Assembly: GCF_013415105.1 (NCBI RefSeq)
Contig: NZ_JACCDF010000012.1
Span: forward strand, 62,001-126,000
Direction: 5' to 3'
Source of the DNA: Vreelandella salicampi
GTDB lineage: Bacteria > Pseudomonadota > Gammaproteobacteria > Pseudomonadales > Halomonadaceae
Length of the DNA: 64,000 nucleotides
Positions 1 to 9,306 of this stretch are shown in pieces. Numbering within the stretch: position 1 is the first letter of the stretch; each line of letters opens with the position of its first letter. A model generated the notes under the pieces. The model searched no databases. It had not been told where the DNA came from and was given only the letters and a program-made list of their open reading frames with translations. A program made the translations under genes and the position numbers.

Positions 1-2656
1 CTAATACCGTGTTGCCGTGGTCGCGCAGGCGGTGCAGCACCACCAACAGTTGGCGAATATCCTCAAAGTGCAGCCCTGTGGTGGGCTCATCCAAGATATA
101 CAGCGTTTTGCCGGTATCGCGCTTGGCCAGCTCGCGCGCGAGTTTTACCCGCTGCGCCTCGCCGCCGGAGAGCGTGGTCGCACTCTGGCCCAGGTGGATA
201 TAGGAGAGCCCCACGTCGAGCAGTGTTTGCAGGCGCCGAGCGATGGCGGGCACCGGGCTGAAGAATGCCAGCGCGTCTTCCACGGTCATTTCCAGCACTT
301 CGTGGATGGTCTTGCCTTTGTATTTGATGTCTAAGGTTTCGCGGTTGTAGCGCTTGCCTTTGCACACATCGCAAGGCACATAGATATCCGGTAGGAAGTG
401 CATCTCGACCTTGATCATGCCCTCGCCCTGGCACGCCTCGCAGCGCCCGCCTTTGACGTTAAAACTAAAGCGGCCGGGCTTATAGCCCCGCGAACGCGCT
501 TCCTGGGTGCCGGCAAACAGCTCGCGGATGGGGGTAAAAATACCGGTGTAAGTGGCCGGGTTAGAGCGCGGTGTGCGGCCAATCGGGCTTTGATCGATAT
601 CAATGATTTTATCGAGCTGATCAAGTCCGTCGATTTTTTGGTAGGGCGCCGCTGTTAGCGTGGTCGCGCGGTTAAGCTCCCGAGCGGCAATCGGCATTAG
701 CGTGCCGTTGATCAGCGTCGACTTGCCCGAGCCGGACACGCCGGTGACGCAGACAAAACAGCCTAGCGGCAGGTTGAGTGTCACGTTTTGCAGGTTGTTG
801 CCCGTGGCGCCGCTGAGCACCAATTGCTTTTCCGGGTTGCCGGGAATGCGATAAGGCGGCACGGCGATTTCTCGGATGCCGGATAAGTATTGGCCGGTGA
901 GCGAGTCTGGGTTATCCATCACATCTTGCGGCGTGCCTTGGGCGACGATCTCACCGCCGTGAACGCCCGCGCCGGGGCCGATATCCAAGACGTGGTCTGC
1001 GGCGCGAATGGCCTCTTCGTCGTGCTCGACGACGATCACGGTGTTACCCAAATCGCGCAGGCGCTCCAGGGTTTTCAGCAGCCGGTCGTTGTCGCGCTGG
1101 TGCAGGCCGATGGAGGGCTCGTCGAGAATGTACATGACGCCGACAAGACCGGCACCGATCTGGCTTGCCAGGCGAATGCGCTGAGCTTCACCGCCGGAGA
1201 GCGTATCGGCGCTGCGCTCCAGGTTAAGGTAATCCAGCCCCACGTTGACCAGAAATTCTAGCCGGGCGTGGATCTCGGTGACGATCTTGTCGGCGATTTC
1301 ACCCTTGCGCCCGGGGAGCGAAAGCGCGGCAAAATAGCGCTGGGCGTCGCCAATCGGGAAGCGGACGATATCGGCGATGTTGTGATCATCGACGTAAACG
1401 TGGCGCGATTCCTTGCGCAGCCGCGAGCCTTGGCAGGTAGCGCAGGACTGCACGGCGATGTACTTGGCCAAGTCGTCGCGCACCATGTTCGATTCGGTTT
1501 CGCGGTAGCGGCGCTGTAGGTTAGGCAGCACGCCCTCAAACGGGTGCTCGCGGGTCACCTTGCGCCCGCGATCGCTGACGTAGCTAAACGGGATGTCTTC
1601 ATCGCCGCTGCCGTGCAGGATGATGTCTTTCTCGTGGCGGGCTAAATCCTGCCATGGGGTTTCCAGTGCAAACCGATAGTGCTTGGCGAGCGCCTGTAGC
1701 TGGGTAAAGTAATAGACGTTGCGCCGATCCCAGCCCTTTATCACGCCTTCGGCGAGCGACAGTTCCGGGTGGCTGATCAGCTTATCCGGGTCGAAGTACT
1801 GCTGTACGCCGAGGCCCTCGCAGGTGGGGCAGGCGCCCGCCGGGTTGTTGAACGAGAACATGCGCGGCTCAAGCTCTGCCAGCGAGTAGCCGCACACCGG
1901 GCAGGCGAAACGCGAGGAAAAAGCGATATCTTCGTGCTCGCCGTCCATAAAGTGGATCATCGCCGTGCCATCGGCGAGGTTCAACGCGGTCTCAAACGAC
2001 TCCGCCAGGCGTTGGGCAATGTCGTCGCGCACCTTGAAGCGGTCGACCACTACGCTGATATCGTGCTTTTTGCGTTTATCCAGCGGGGCGATGTCGTCAA
2101 GCTCCAGCACTTGGCCGTCGATCAGCACACGCACAAAGCCTTGGGCGCGCAGCTCGGCGAGAAGCTGCAAGTGCTCACCTTTGCGGCCTTTGATCACCGG
2201 GGCGAGCAGCATCAGCTTTGTGCCCTCAACCAGGTTCATTACCTGGTCGACCATTTGCGAGATGGTTTGCGCTTCCAAGTCTTCGCCGTGCTCTGGGCAG
2301 CGCGGCGTACCCGCCCGCGCGAACAGCAGGCGCAGGTAGTCGTAAATCTCGGTGATGGTGCCGACCGTGGAGCGCGGGTTGTGTGAGGTGGATTTCTGCT
2401 CAATGGAAATCGCTGGCGAGAGCCCTTCGATGTGGTCGACATCGGGTTTTTCCATCATCGACAGAAACTGCCGCGCGTAGGTGGAAAGCGATTCCACGTA
2501 GCGGCGCTGGCCTTCGGCGTAGAGGGTATCAAACGCCAACGACGATTTACCCGAGCCAGAGAGCCCGGTGATCACAATCAGCTTATCGCGGGGAAGCTTG
2601 ACATCGATCTGCTTGAGGTTATGGGTGCGGGCACCCCTGACCAGAATGCTGTCCAT
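1..2656 (-). CDS. uvrA: Excinuclease ABC subunit A, C-terminus beyond left edge
   Basis: UvrA is the ATP-dependent DNA-damage sensor of nucleotide excision repair and loads UvrB on lesions. The protein begins [16 protein letters not shown] at 2656 and 885 codons are visible. The first Walker [10 protein letters not shown], lies at residues 31-39. A second Walker [10 protein letters not shown], is encoded near 720-745, and the second ABC signature (LSGGEAQR) near 160-180. Zinc-finger cysteines are seen in the translated strand. The family is usually about 940-950 residues, so roughly 60 are missing at the window edge; this is not a truncation. It is transcribed away from the MFS gene and ssb, an arrangement known in Pseudomonas and Halomonas relatives. 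I looked for a LexA box in the upstream gap and found none. Confidence 0.97.
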   Translation of the reverse strand, partial: MDSILVRGARTHNLKQIDVKLPRDKLIVITGLSGSGKSSLAFDTLYAEGQRRYVESLSTYARQFLSMMEKPDVDHIEGLSPAISIEQKSTSHNPRSTVGTITEIYDYLRLLFARAGTPRCPEHGEDLEAQTISQMVDQVMNLVEGTKLMLLAPVIKGRKGEHLQLLAELRAQGFVRVLIDGQVLELDDIAPLDKRKKHDISVVVDRFKVRDDIAQRLAESFETALNLADGTAMIHFMDGEHEDIAFSSRFACPVCGYSLAELEPRMFSFNNPAGACPTCEGLGVQQYFDPDKLISHPELSLAEGVIKGWDRRNVYYFTQLQALAKHYRFALETPWQDLARHEKDIILHGSGDEDIPFSYVSDRGRKVTREHPFEGVLPNLQRRYRETESNMVRDDLAKYIAVQSCATCQGSRLRKESRHVYVDDHNIADIVRFPIGDAQRYFAALSLPGRKGEIADKIVTEIHARLEFLVNVGLDYLNLERSADTLSGGEAQRIRLASQIGAGLVGVMYILDEPSIGLHQRDNDRLLKTLERLRDLGNTVIVVEHDEEAIRAADHVLDIGPGAGVHGGEIVAQGTPQDVMDNPDSLTGQYLSGIREIAVPPYRIPGNPEKQLVLSGATGNNLQNVTLNLPLGCFVCVTGVSGSGKSTLINGTLMPIAARELNRATTLTAAPYQKIDGLDQLDKIIDIDQSPIGRTPRSNPATYTGIFTPIRELFAGTQEARSRGYKPGRFSFNVKGGRCEACQGEGMIKVEMHFLPDIYVPCDVCKGKRYNRETLDIKYKGKTIHEVLEMTVEDALAFFSPVPAIARRLQTLLDVGLSYIHLGQSATTLSGGEAQRVKLARELAKRDTGKTLYILDEPTTGLHFEDIRQLLVVLHRLRDHGNTVL

Positions 2657-2828
2657 TAACACCTCGTGTCGCGCGGCAAAAGATCAATTATACGTTTCTT
2701 ATACCCTGTTCGGCAAAGCGGATGGGATGTGACGCATGCAGGGCCAACGTTTCCACCGGTCGTTTCCACTATCGAGGCAACGCGCTAGAATAGCGGGCTA
2801 TCTCAACGTATTGTCACCATCGCTGATC

Positions 2829-2888
2829 GGAACGTTCCGTCGTACTTTTACATATACGTTCAATCGTACTTGCAAGCGTACTTGCCAC
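2829..2888 (+). repeat. Five 12-bp tandem units before the MFS ribosome-binding site
   Basis: Five consecutive 12-base units begin at 2829, 2841, 2853, 2865 and 2877. Those at 2841, 2865 and 2877 begin CGTACTT; the one at 2853 is more diverged. The first unit is part of a perfect 12-bp palindrome, CGGAACGTTCCG, at 2828-2839. The block ends directly at the AAGGA ribosome-binding site of the MFS gene. The period is a multiple of three and the upstream reading frame stays open. It could be an operator array, a leader-region minisatellite, or part of an extended N-terminus. No function is established. Confidence 0.55.
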
Positions 2889-2897
2889 AAGGATTCT

Positions 2898-4277
2898 ATG
2901 CGTAAGGTTTCCGCACTGCTGTTGGCCTCTGAGCGCCGTGCTATTAGTGGTCTTGCCGGGCTCTATGCCTCGCGTATGCTCGGGCTTTTCATGGTGTTGC
3001 CGGTACTGGCGATCTATGCCGAAGCCTTAACCGGGTCCACGCCGCTTCTTATCGGCGTGGCATTAGGGATTTACGGCTTGACCCAAGCATGCTTGCAGAT
3101 TCCGTTCGGCTGGTTGTCAGATCGCTTTGGGCGCAAACGGGTGATTGCGTTGGGGCTTGTGTTGTTTGCTGCGGGGAGCGTGGTGGCGGCGCTGGCGGAT
3201 TCGATTACCGGTGTGATCGCCGGGCGCGCGTTGCAGGGAAGCGGTGCGGTCGCGGCGGCAATCATGGCGCTGTTGGCGGATCAGACGCGCGAACAGGTAC
3301 GCACCGCCGCGATGGCGACGATTGGCATCTCGATTGGCATTTCATTTGCGCTGGCGATGGTGCTGGGGCCGTGGCTCGCCGCCTGGGCTGGGCTTGCCGG
3401 GGTGTTTTGGTTTACCGCCGCGCTAACGCTCGTTGGGCTTTTGGCGCTGTGGCGCTGGGTACCGCCGGCACCTCGGCGGCTTAAACACCGTGATGTGGGG
3501 ATGGATCGCCAGCAGTTGCGCCATGTGATCACACGCCCGGATCTATGGCGGCTAGACCTGTCGATTTTTACCCTGCATTTAGTGCTAATGGCGATTTTTG
3601 TCGCCGTGCCGTTTCGGTTGGTCAATGCCGGTATCCGCATTGAACATCACGGCCTGGCTTATTTGGGGATTATGGGCGCGGCCTTTGTACTGATGGTGCC
3701 GCTGGTGATCGTCGCCGAAAAAACGCAGCGTATGAAGCTCATGTGCTTAGTGGCGATTGGCGCGATAGTGCTGAGTTTGGCAAGCCTGGGGCTGCCGGTA
3801 TCGCAAGGCGCGGGACTATTCGTCTGGCTGCTGGTGTTTTTCACCGGCTTTAACTTGCTAGAAGCGACACTGCCTTCCATGCTCAGTAAACTCGCCCCGG
3901 CGGGAGCCAAGGGCACGGCGATGGGGGTGTACTCCACCGGGCAGTTTTTAGGCGCTTTTTTAGGCGGAACGCTAGGCGGGTGGCTGGCGCATACCGGGGG
4001 GTTAGAGGCGGTGTTTCTCGGCGCGGCCGCGCTGGCATTTTTATGGTGGGTGGCGATGTGGTCGATGCCTTCGCCGCCGCCGCTATCGAGCGAAGTGGTC
4101 GCTCTCAGCGAGGAACATACCGATACGCTAGATGCCTTGTTGGAGCGCTTAGCTGATGTGGCTGGCGTGGAGGACGTGATGGTGGTACCGGAGGAGCGGC
4201 TGGCCTACCTTAAGGTCAACCGCCAGCAGCTCGATCAGGCGGCATTATCACGGCTGTTATCACCGCCCAAGCAATAG
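2898..4277 (+). CDS. YajR-like MFS transporter with C-terminal YAM-type domain
   Basis: A major facilitator superfamily carrier of 459 residues. The N-terminus shows the YASRMLGLFMVLPVL first helix and, in the loop after helix 2, a DRFGRKR signature, both typical of drug/proton antiporter-type MFS proteins. About twelve hydrophobic segments follow. After the last helix (about residue 385) there is a soluble tail of some 70 residues with the pattern of a small ferredoxin-like alpha/beta domain, as in E. coli YajR (YAM domain). The ATG at 2898 was chosen because AAGGA ends 4-5 bases upstream; an open frame continues to 2736 but encodes repeat-derived, non-MFS sequence. The substrate is unknown. 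It lies between uvrA and ssb. Confidence 0.85.
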   Translation: MRKVSALLLASERRAISGLAGLYASRMLGLFMVLPVLAIYAEALTGSTPLLIGVALGIYGLTQACLQIPFGWLSDRFGRKRVIALGLVLFAAGSVVAALADSITGVIAGRALQGSGAVAAAIMALLADQTREQVRTAAMATIGISIGISFALAMVLGPWLAAWAGLAGVFWFTAALTLVGLLALWRWVPPAPRRLKHRDVGMDRQQLRHVITRPDLWRLDLSIFTLHLVLMAIFVAVPFRLVNAGIRIEHHGLAYLGIMGAAFVLMVPLVIVAEKTQRMKLMCLVAIGAIVLSLASLGLPVSQGAGLFVWLLVFFTGFNLLEATLPSMLSKLAPAGAKGTAMGVYSTGQFLGAFLGGTLGGWLAHTGGLEAVFLGAAALAFLWWVAMWSMPSPPPLSSEVVALSEEHTDTLDALLERLADVAGVEDVMVVPEERLAYLKVNRQQLDQAALSRLLSPPKQ

Positions 4278-4388
4278 CCCGAATGCAGAAAAAAGCATGA
4301 ACGGCGTCATATATTGACGAGCGTTTTGACGATAGTGTTTGTAGTGAGTTTTAGACAGCTTTATAAAGACAGATAAGGAGCAGCTTTT

Positions 4389-4994
4389 ATGGCGCGTGGC
4401 ATCAACAAAGTCATTTTGATTGGCAACCTGGGGCAAGACCCTGAAGTACGTTTCACCCCATCAGGCACTGCGGTGGCGAATCTCAACCTGGCGACCACCG
4501 ACACCTGGACGGATCGCCAAAGCGGCCAGCGCCAGGAGCGTACCGAGTGGCACCGTATCGTGCTATTCAATAAAACCGCAGAGATTGCTCAGCAGTACCT
4601 GAAAAAAGGCTCCAAGGTCTATATCGAAGGGCGCCTGCAAACGCGTAAATGGCAGGACCAGAACGGCCAGGACCGCTTCACCACCGAGATCGTCGGCAAC
4701 GACATGCAGATGCTCGACTCCCGCGGTGGCGGCGATTTCCAGGGCGGCGGCATGTCACAAGGCAACTATCAAGGCGCTCAGCAAGGTGGTGGCTACCCGC
4801 AGCAGAATGCCCAGCAGGGGAACCCGTACCAGGGCGGTGGCCAGCCCCAGCAAAACGCACCTCAGCCCGCCCCTAACCAGCAGGGCGCACCCGCGCAGCC
4901 GCAGCAAGGCCAGCAGAACAATCAACAAAACAATAACTACGGCGCGCCCGACCCCGGTAATTTCGACGATTTCGACGACGAAATACCGTTCTAG
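4389..4994 (+). CDS. ssb: Single-stranded DNA-binding protein
   Basis: SSB coats single-stranded DNA during replication, recombination and repair. The protein has 201 residues. Residues 1 to about 110 are the OB fold, beginning [21 protein letters not shown] with the conserved TEWHRIVLF strand. Residues about 115-190 form a Gln/Gly/Asn/Pro-rich disordered linker, somewhat longer than that of E. coli SSB (178 residues in total). The final DDFDDEIPF is the acidic tip that recruits partner proteins. AAGGAG lies 8 bases before the ATG. A perfect hairpin follows at 5051-5074. Confidence 0.98.
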   Translation: MARGINKVILIGNLGQDPEVRFTPSGTAVANLNLATTDTWTDRQSGQRQERTEWHRIVLFNKTAEIAQQYLKKGSKVYIEGRLQTRKWQDQNGQDRFTTEIVGNDMQMLDSRGGGDFQGGGMSQGNYQGAQQGGGYPQQNAQQGNPYQGGGQPQQNAPQPAPNQQGAPAQPQQGQQNNQQNNNYGAPDPGNFDDFDDEIPF

Positions 4995-5050
4995 CGCATG
5001 GTAAAATAGTATGTAAAGTTGCCAGCTGTTCTTAAGCTGTATTTGTCTAT

Positions 5051-5074
5051 TAAAGGCCCTGAGAAGGGCCTTTA
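5051..5074 (+). terminator. Hairpin terminator after ssb
   Basis: A perfect 10-bp stem, TAAAGGCCCT pairing with AGGGCCTTTA, closes a GAGA tetraloop 56 bases after the ssb stop. The T-run is short (TTTAAT), so termination strength is uncertain, but position and symmetry fit an intrinsic terminator separating ssb from the toxin-antitoxin pair. Confidence 0.7.
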
Positions 5075-5154
5075 ATACGCTTTGGTTTTAACCTGCATTG
5101 GGCAATGGGGCTGGCGTGCATTAGACTGTTAGGAAAGAAGCAAAGGGGATGAAG

Positions 5155-5343
5155 ATGAGCACTCCGCTAGATCCGATTGTTAGCGAGTTTGAGACACAAG
5201 AGCAGGCTGATAGCTATGATCGCTGGTTTCGTGAGCGCGTCCAAACTAGCCTCGTTGATCCACGGCCGAACATTGCGCATGATGATGTCATGGCAGAAAT
5301 GCGTGAGCTGATCGAAGAAAAACGGCGGCATGCTGCCGGTTGA
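5155..5343 (+). CDS. PaaA2-like antitoxin of a type II toxin-antitoxin pair
   Basis: A small acidic protein of 62 residues beginning MSTPLDPIVSEFETQEQADSY. It carries the SEFET-x-EQ-x2-SY and DPRP-x-I-x-HD-x-VMAEM motifs characteristic of the PaaA2 / 'stability determinant' antitoxin family that pairs with ParE2-type toxins. An in-frame ATG at 5149 touches AAAGGGG with no spacing; the ATG at 5155 sits 6 bases after it and is preferred. The gene overlaps the toxin start by 14 bases, so the two are translationally coupled. Such antitoxins normally bind and neutralise the toxin and repress their own promoter. Confidence 0.85.
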   Translation: MSTPLDPIVSEFETQEQADSYDRWFRERVQTSLVDPRPNIAHDDVMAEMRELIEEKRRHAAG

Positions 5344-5608
5344 ATGGCGCCCGGAGGCGCGCTCAGCACTGTGGCAAATTATTGACTATCTTAGTGACTG
5401 CAATCCTTACGCATCAGCGTCGCTGTTTTTGGCCATTGAGGAGGCGGCTGAAGCACTTCCCCAACACCCCTACCTATACCGTCCTGGCCGAGTGGCTGGT
5501 ACACGTGAAGCGGTTATTCATCCCAATTATGTTGTGGTTTATCGCGTTGCCAACACCCATATTGCCATTGTTGATGTCCTGCACACACGCCAGCAGTACC
5601 CTCGTTAG
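5330..5608 (+). CDS. ParE/RelE-superfamily toxin
   Basis: A compact 92-residue protein. Its opening, VEWRPEARSALWQIIDYLSD, and its core, HPYLYRPGRVAGTREAVIHPNYVVVYRV, match the ParE fold: an N-terminal helical hairpin followed by a beta-sheet with the TREAVIHPNYVVVYRV strands. It ends with a VLHTRQQYP strand, as in ParE proteins that poison DNA gyrase. It starts inside the antitoxin gene. Whether the target is gyrase or the ribosome cannot be read from sequence; the antitoxin family favours ParE2-type action. The reading frame is intact. Confidence 0.88.
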   Translation: MLPVEWRPEARSALWQIIDYLSDCNPYASASLFLAIEEAAEALPQHPYLYRPGRVAGTREAVIHPNYVVVYRVANTHIAIVDVLHTRQQYPR

Positions 5609-5729
5609 TGCCAGACAGCCGCCAAGGCGAGTGTCGACACACCGCATAAGCGTTTAGAATGGATAGCCTGACAATAAGTGGGCGTGCGGCGATGCGCGCC
5701 ATGCGAATACGCGATAGGGAGAGGCGTTC

Positions 5730-6632
5730 GTGAAGCTGCTGATTTTAGATGCGGGGCACTGTTTGAGTCTGGCGCTGGCGCGTGAGGCTAGCCGCCGCTC
5801 GGATACGGAGCTGGTGATTGAGCAAGATACTGACCTTACGCCCGAGTACTTAAAGAGTGTGGCTCCGGATGCGGTCATTATTCCACCGCTGGCGCATCCG
5901 CTTTCCATGGCGCCGGCCTCGGTTACCGCGCACGCCGATGCGGTGGATATATGCCTCGACGCCTGCCGCGCCCAAGGGGTGCCGTTGGTGTGGTGCGTGT
6001 CGGATCAGCTGTATGAAGATGGCTGCGATGTGCTGATTGATGAGCACGTTGTTCCTGCGCCGCGGGATGATAGCCTGCGCCGCTTGGTCAAAACCGGTAA
6101 CCGTATTCGGGCAGACTACCCACACCATGTGATTGTGCGCTTGGGGCCACTGTTTGCGCTAGAAGGTAGTCACGCGTGGGTCAACGAAATTATCGATAGT
6201 TTGGTGGTGGGCGATAGCGTGCGTGCGGCAGAAGATGTGATTTTCTGCCCTACCTCCGCAGATGCGGTCGCGCTGGCGCTGGTGGGTATGCTGCAGCAGC
6301 TTAGTTGCGGTGCTAACGCCTGGGGCGCGTATCACCTGGCGGGTACGGAGCCGGTCAGCGCATTTACCTTTACCTCGATGGTGCGCACGCAGTTGGCAAC
6401 GCACTTAGAAGGGCGCGGTGAAACGGTCACGCTCGGCGAAGTAAAAGCGTTGAATCACCACCACGATGCCAAGCTGCGTCGGGTTCTGAACTGCCGTCGT
6501 GTGTTGGATGTGTTTGGTGTTCACCAAAAGCCGTGGCGGCTAGAAGTGGGAAGGCTTTTAGATGCGTGGTGCTTAACCCGTGATGCACAAGAAAAGGATA
6601 GTGGTGATGGCACGGAGGGTGCATCTTTATGA
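5730..6632 (+). CDS. RmlD-like sugar-nucleotide-binding protein lacking the YxxxK motif
   Basis: A 300-residue protein resembling the dTDP-4-dehydrorhamnose reductase branch of extended short-chain dehydrogenases: a Rossmann-like start (MKLLILDAGHCLSLALAREA), a WCVSDQLYEDG segment at the position of the usual STDYVFDG, and a VIVRLGPLFALEGSHAWVNEII segment like the RTSWVYG region. Where the catalytic Tyr-x3-Lys is expected the sequence reads DDSLRRLVKTGNRIR, with no Tyr. It may therefore bind a nucleotide sugar or dinucleotide without normal reductase activity. Its last four bases overlap the plsC start, so the two are co-translated. Confidence 0.65.
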   Translation: MKLLILDAGHCLSLALAREASRRSDTELVIEQDTDLTPEYLKSVAPDAVIIPPLAHPLSMAPASVTAHADAVDICLDACRAQGVPLVWCVSDQLYEDGCDVLIDEHVVPAPRDDSLRRLVKTGNRIRADYPHHVIVRLGPLFALEGSHAWVNEIIDSLVVGDSVRAAEDVIFCPTSADAVALALVGMLQQLSCGANAWGAYHLAGTEPVSAFTFTSMVRTQLATHLEGRGETVTLGEVKALNHHHDAKLRRVLNCRRVLDVFGVHQKPWRLEVGRLLDAWCLTRDAQEKDSGDGTEGASL

Positions 6633-7354
6633 ACACCGTTCGTAGCGCGGTTTTTTATTTGGGTTATTTCACCGCCATGTTGGTATGTGGTGTGTTGTTT
6701 CTGCCGATCTCCCCGTTTTTGCCACTCTCTGCCCGCTACCGACTCCTAAATCTTTACAATCACTTTATCGTTGTCTGGTTTGGCATCGCGTGTGGCGTAC
6801 GCTATGAGATCGAAGGCCGGGAAAACTTACCCAGCGGCCCCTGCGTGATTCAAGCGAACCACCAATGCGAGTGGGAAACGGTATTTCTGCAGGTGATGAA
6901 ACCGCCGGTTTGCACCGTGCTCAAGCAGGAGCTACTAAAATTTCCCATATTTGGCTGGGCGCTGCGGTTATTGCACCCGATTGCGTTGGATCGCTCTCGG
7001 CCCGCGCGGGCGATGAAACAGGTGCTGACGCAAGGGGAAGCGCGTTTAAGAAATGGGCTTTCGGTGCTGATTTTTCCTGAAGGCACGCGGGTTGATCCGG
7101 GCCAGCGCCGGCGCTACAACAAAAGCGGTAGCGTGATTGCTTGCCGGGCGGGCGTGCCGGTACTGCCGGTGGCACACAATGCTGGCGAATGCTGGCCGGG
7201 GCGTCACTGGGTGAAACGGCCCGGCGTGTTGCGGGTGCGGATCGGCGCGCCGATCGAAACGACAGATAAAACCCCGGATGTGGTGATAGCGGAAGTGGAA
7301 GCCTGGGTGGAAGGGCAGCTCCAAGAGATTTCTGAGGTGCCGCGCCCCGAGTAG
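6629..7354 (+). CDS. plsC: 1-acyl-sn-glycerol-3-phosphate acyltransferase
   Basis: PlsC adds the second acyl chain to lysophosphatidic acid at the inner membrane, giving phosphatidic acid. The 241-residue protein has an N-terminal membrane segment (about residues 7-35). Motif I is NHQCEWE at 77-83, an H-x4-E variant of the usual H-x4-D that also occurs in other proteobacterial PlsC proteins. The FPEGTR motif is near 148-153, and a VPVLPVAHN strand follows. The ATG overlaps the stop of the upstream RmlD-like gene (ATGA). The downstream neighbours fabB-fabA make unsaturated fatty acids, so the region has a lipid theme. Confidence 0.92.
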   Translation: MNTVRSAVFYLGYFTAMLVCGVLFLPISPFLPLSARYRLLNLYNHFIVVWFGIACGVRYEIEGRENLPSGPCVIQANHQCEWETVFLQVMKPPVCTVLKQELLKFPIFGWALRLLHPIALDRSRPARAMKQVLTQGEARLRNGLSVLIFPEGTRVDPGQRRRYNKSGSVIACRAGVPVLPVAHNAGECWPGRHWVKRPGVLRVRIGAPIETTDKTPDVVIAEVEAWVEGQLQEISEVPRPE

Positions 7355-7378
7355 AGCGTCATAAATAGTCCAGCAAAA

Positions 7379-7412
7379 AACGGCACCGCTGCATTAGCAG
7401 CGGTGCCGTTTT
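7379..7412. terminator. Bidirectional terminator between plsC and fabB
   Basis: A perfect 13-bp stem (AACGGCACCGCTG with CAGCGGTGCCGTT) closes a six-base loop. It is preceded by a run of seven A and followed by four T, so it can terminate both the rightward plsC transcript and the leftward fabAB transcript. Confidence 0.88.
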
Positions 7413-7445
7413 CGTTTATCGCTTACGTTTATCGCCTATTAGCGA

Positions 7446-8663
7446 TTAATTCGCATAGCGCTGGAACACCAAGCAGGCGTTGGTACCGCCAAACCCGAAG
7501 CTGTTCGACAGCACCCGGTTTAGCGTCACGCCATCGCGGCGCTGGGTCACGATGTCAAAGCCATCAGCCTGTTCGTCGAGGTTTTCAATATTGGCAGAAG
7601 CCGCAACGAAGTCATTTTTCATCATCAGCAGTGAGTAAATCGCTTCCTGCACACCGGTAGCGCCCAAGGAGTGACCGGTAAGCGACTTGGTCGAACTCAT
7701 CGCTGGCGTGGTATTGCCAAAGACCTCGCGCACGGCTTTAAGCTCGGCGACATCGCCCACGGGCGTGGAAGTGCCATGAGTGTTGATGTAGTCGATATCG
7801 CCGTCGACCGTAGCCATCGCTTGGCGCATACAGCGCGTAGCGCCTTCGCCGGAGGGGGCGACCATATCGTGGCCGTCAGAGGTAGCCCCGTAGCCAACCA
7901 GCTCACCGTAAATTTTGGCGCCGCGGGCTTTGGCATGCTCTAACTCTTCAAGCACCAACATGCCGCCGCCGCCGGCAATGACAAAACCGTCGCGGGCCTG
8001 ATCGTAGGGGCGCGAGGCTTTTTCCGGGGTGTCGTTGTAGTGGGTCGAGAGCGCGCCCATGGCGTCGAATAGGCACGAGAGAGTCCAGTGCTCTTCTTCA
8101 CCGCCGCCAGCAAATACAACATCCTGCTTGCCCATCTGGATCTGTTCCATGGCGCTGCCAATGCAGTGTGCCGAGGTCGCGCAGGCAGACGAGATCGAGT
8201 AGTTCACGCCTTTGATTTGAAACGGCGTCGCCAAGCAAGCGGACACGGTGCTACCCATGGTCCGCGTGACGCGGTAAGGGCCAACACGACGGAGGCCTTT
8301 CTCGCGTAGCACATCGGCAGCTTCCACTTGGTTGGCGCTTGACGCACCGCCGGAGCCGGCGATGAGTCCAGTGCGCTCGCTGGACACTTGTTCGGGCGTT
8401 AATGCCGCGTCTTCGATGGCTTGAGCCATGGAGACATACGCGTAGGCGGCGGCATCGCCCATAAAACGCAACAGCTTGCGGTCGATGAGCGCTTCAAGGT
8501 CGATATCCACGCTGCCGGCGACATGGCTTCTAAAGCCACGCTCGGCATACTCGTCTTTAAAGCGAATGCCGCTGCGCCCCTGTTTGAGCGCTTCTAGCAC
8601 CTGTTGCTGGTCGTTGCCCAAGCAAGAAACGATGCCTAGGCCGGTGACTACCACTCGTCGCAT
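7446..8663 (-). CDS. fabB: 3-oxoacyl-ACP synthase I
   Basis: FabB condenses malonyl-ACP with acyl-ACP and is needed to elongate the cis-3-decenoyl product of FabA in unsaturated fatty acid synthesis. The 405-residue protein has the nucleophile Cys161 in [14 protein letters not shown] and the two active-site histidines in HGTSTPVGD and GHSLGATG, with a C-terminal SFGFGGTN glycine-rich loop. AGGAGG lies 5 bases before the ATG. It follows fabA by 12 bases in one operon. Length and motifs match E. coli FabB (406 residues). Confidence 0.97.
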   Translation of the reverse strand: MRRVVVTGLGIVSCLGNDQQQVLEALKQGRSGIRFKDEYAERGFRSHVAGSVDIDLEALIDRKLLRFMGDAAAYAYVSMAQAIEDAALTPEQVSSERTGLIAGSGGASSANQVEAADVLREKGLRRVGPYRVTRTMGSTVSACLATPFQIKGVNYSISSACATSAHCIGSAMEQIQMGKQDVVFAGGGEEEHWTLSCLFDAMGALSTHYNDTPEKASRPYDQARDGFVIAGGGGMLVLEELEHAKARGAKIYGELVGYGATSDGHDMVAPSGEGATRCMRQAMATVDGDIDYINTHGTSTPVGDVAELKAVREVFGNTTPAMSSTKSLTGHSLGATGVQEAIYSLLMMKNDFVAASANIENLDEQADGFDIVTQRRDGVTLNRVLSNSFGFGGTNACLVFQRYAN

Positions 8664-8675
8664 GGGAGCCTCCTG

Positions 8676-9191
8676 TTAAAAATTCGCAGTGGAGGTAAAT
8701 AGGCCAACGCGCAAGTCGTTTGCCTGGTAAATATCACGCCCGTCGACAGCAACGGTGCCGTCGGCGATGCCTAAGATTAGGCGTCGCGTAATAATACGCT
8801 TGACGTTGATACGGTAGGTGACTTTTTGCGCATCGGGCAAAATTTGGCCGGAAAATTTCACGTCGCCGCAGCCGAGCGCGCGGCCACGGCCGGGGTGGCC
8901 AAGCCAGCCAAGGTAAAAGCCGACGAGCTGCCACATAGCATCCAGCCCCAGGCAGCCGGGCATGACCGGGTCACCGGGAAAGTGGCAGTCAAAAAACCAC
9001 AGGTCAGGGGTAATATCCAGCTCGGCGATCAACTCGCCCTTATCGTGCTCACCACCGGCTTCCGTAATAGCCGTAATGCGGTCGAGCATCAGCATATTGG
9101 GAGCCGGAAGCTGTGCGTTTCCGGGGCCAAAAAGCTCGCCGCGCGAGCAGGCCAGCAGTTCTTCGCGATCAAAAGAGTGTTGCTTGGTCAC
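8676..9191 (-). CDS. fabA: 3-hydroxydecanoyl-ACP dehydratase/isomerase
   Basis: FabA dehydrates 3-hydroxydecanoyl-ACP and isomerises trans-2- to cis-3-decenoyl-ACP, the branch point to unsaturated fatty acids. The 171-residue protein has the catalytic pair at the same numbering as E. coli: His70 in [13 protein letters not shown] and Asp84 in LGLDAMWQL. The start is GTG (9191), reading [13 protein letters not shown], and its ribosome-binding site is weak. First gene of fabA-fabB. The 115-base gap upstream shows no obvious FabR or DesT palindrome. Confidence 0.97.
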   Translation of the reverse strand: MTKQHSFDREELLACSRGELFGPGNAQLPAPNMLMLDRITAITEAGGEHDKGELIAELDITPDLWFFDCHFPGDPVMPGCLGLDAMWQLVGFYLGWLGHPGRGRALGCGDVKFSGQILPDAQKVTYRINVKRIITRRLILGIADGTVAVDGRDIYQANDLRVGLFTSTANF

Positions 9192-9306
9192 TGAGTCGTT
9201 CCGAGTGTCGAGATGATTGTGAGCCTAGTCTACTTCCCGAAGCGAGCGAATGCACGTAGCGCCGTATTCTTTCCCTTTAGGCTCAATAGCGTCGTGCATA
9301 GGGAGC

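Noticed and set aside
1769..2386. A 205-residue plus-strand open frame inside uvrA
   Set aside because: The complementary strand encodes conserved UvrA sequence throughout.
2657..2735. LexA (SOS) box upstream of uvrA
   Set aside because: No CTGT-N8-ACAG or close variant is present; CTGTTCGGCAAAGCGG fails in the right half.
2736..2897. N-terminal extension of the MFS transporter
   Set aside because: The extra residues come from the 12-bp repeats and a basic low-complexity stretch, and the ATG at 2898 has its own ribosome-binding site.
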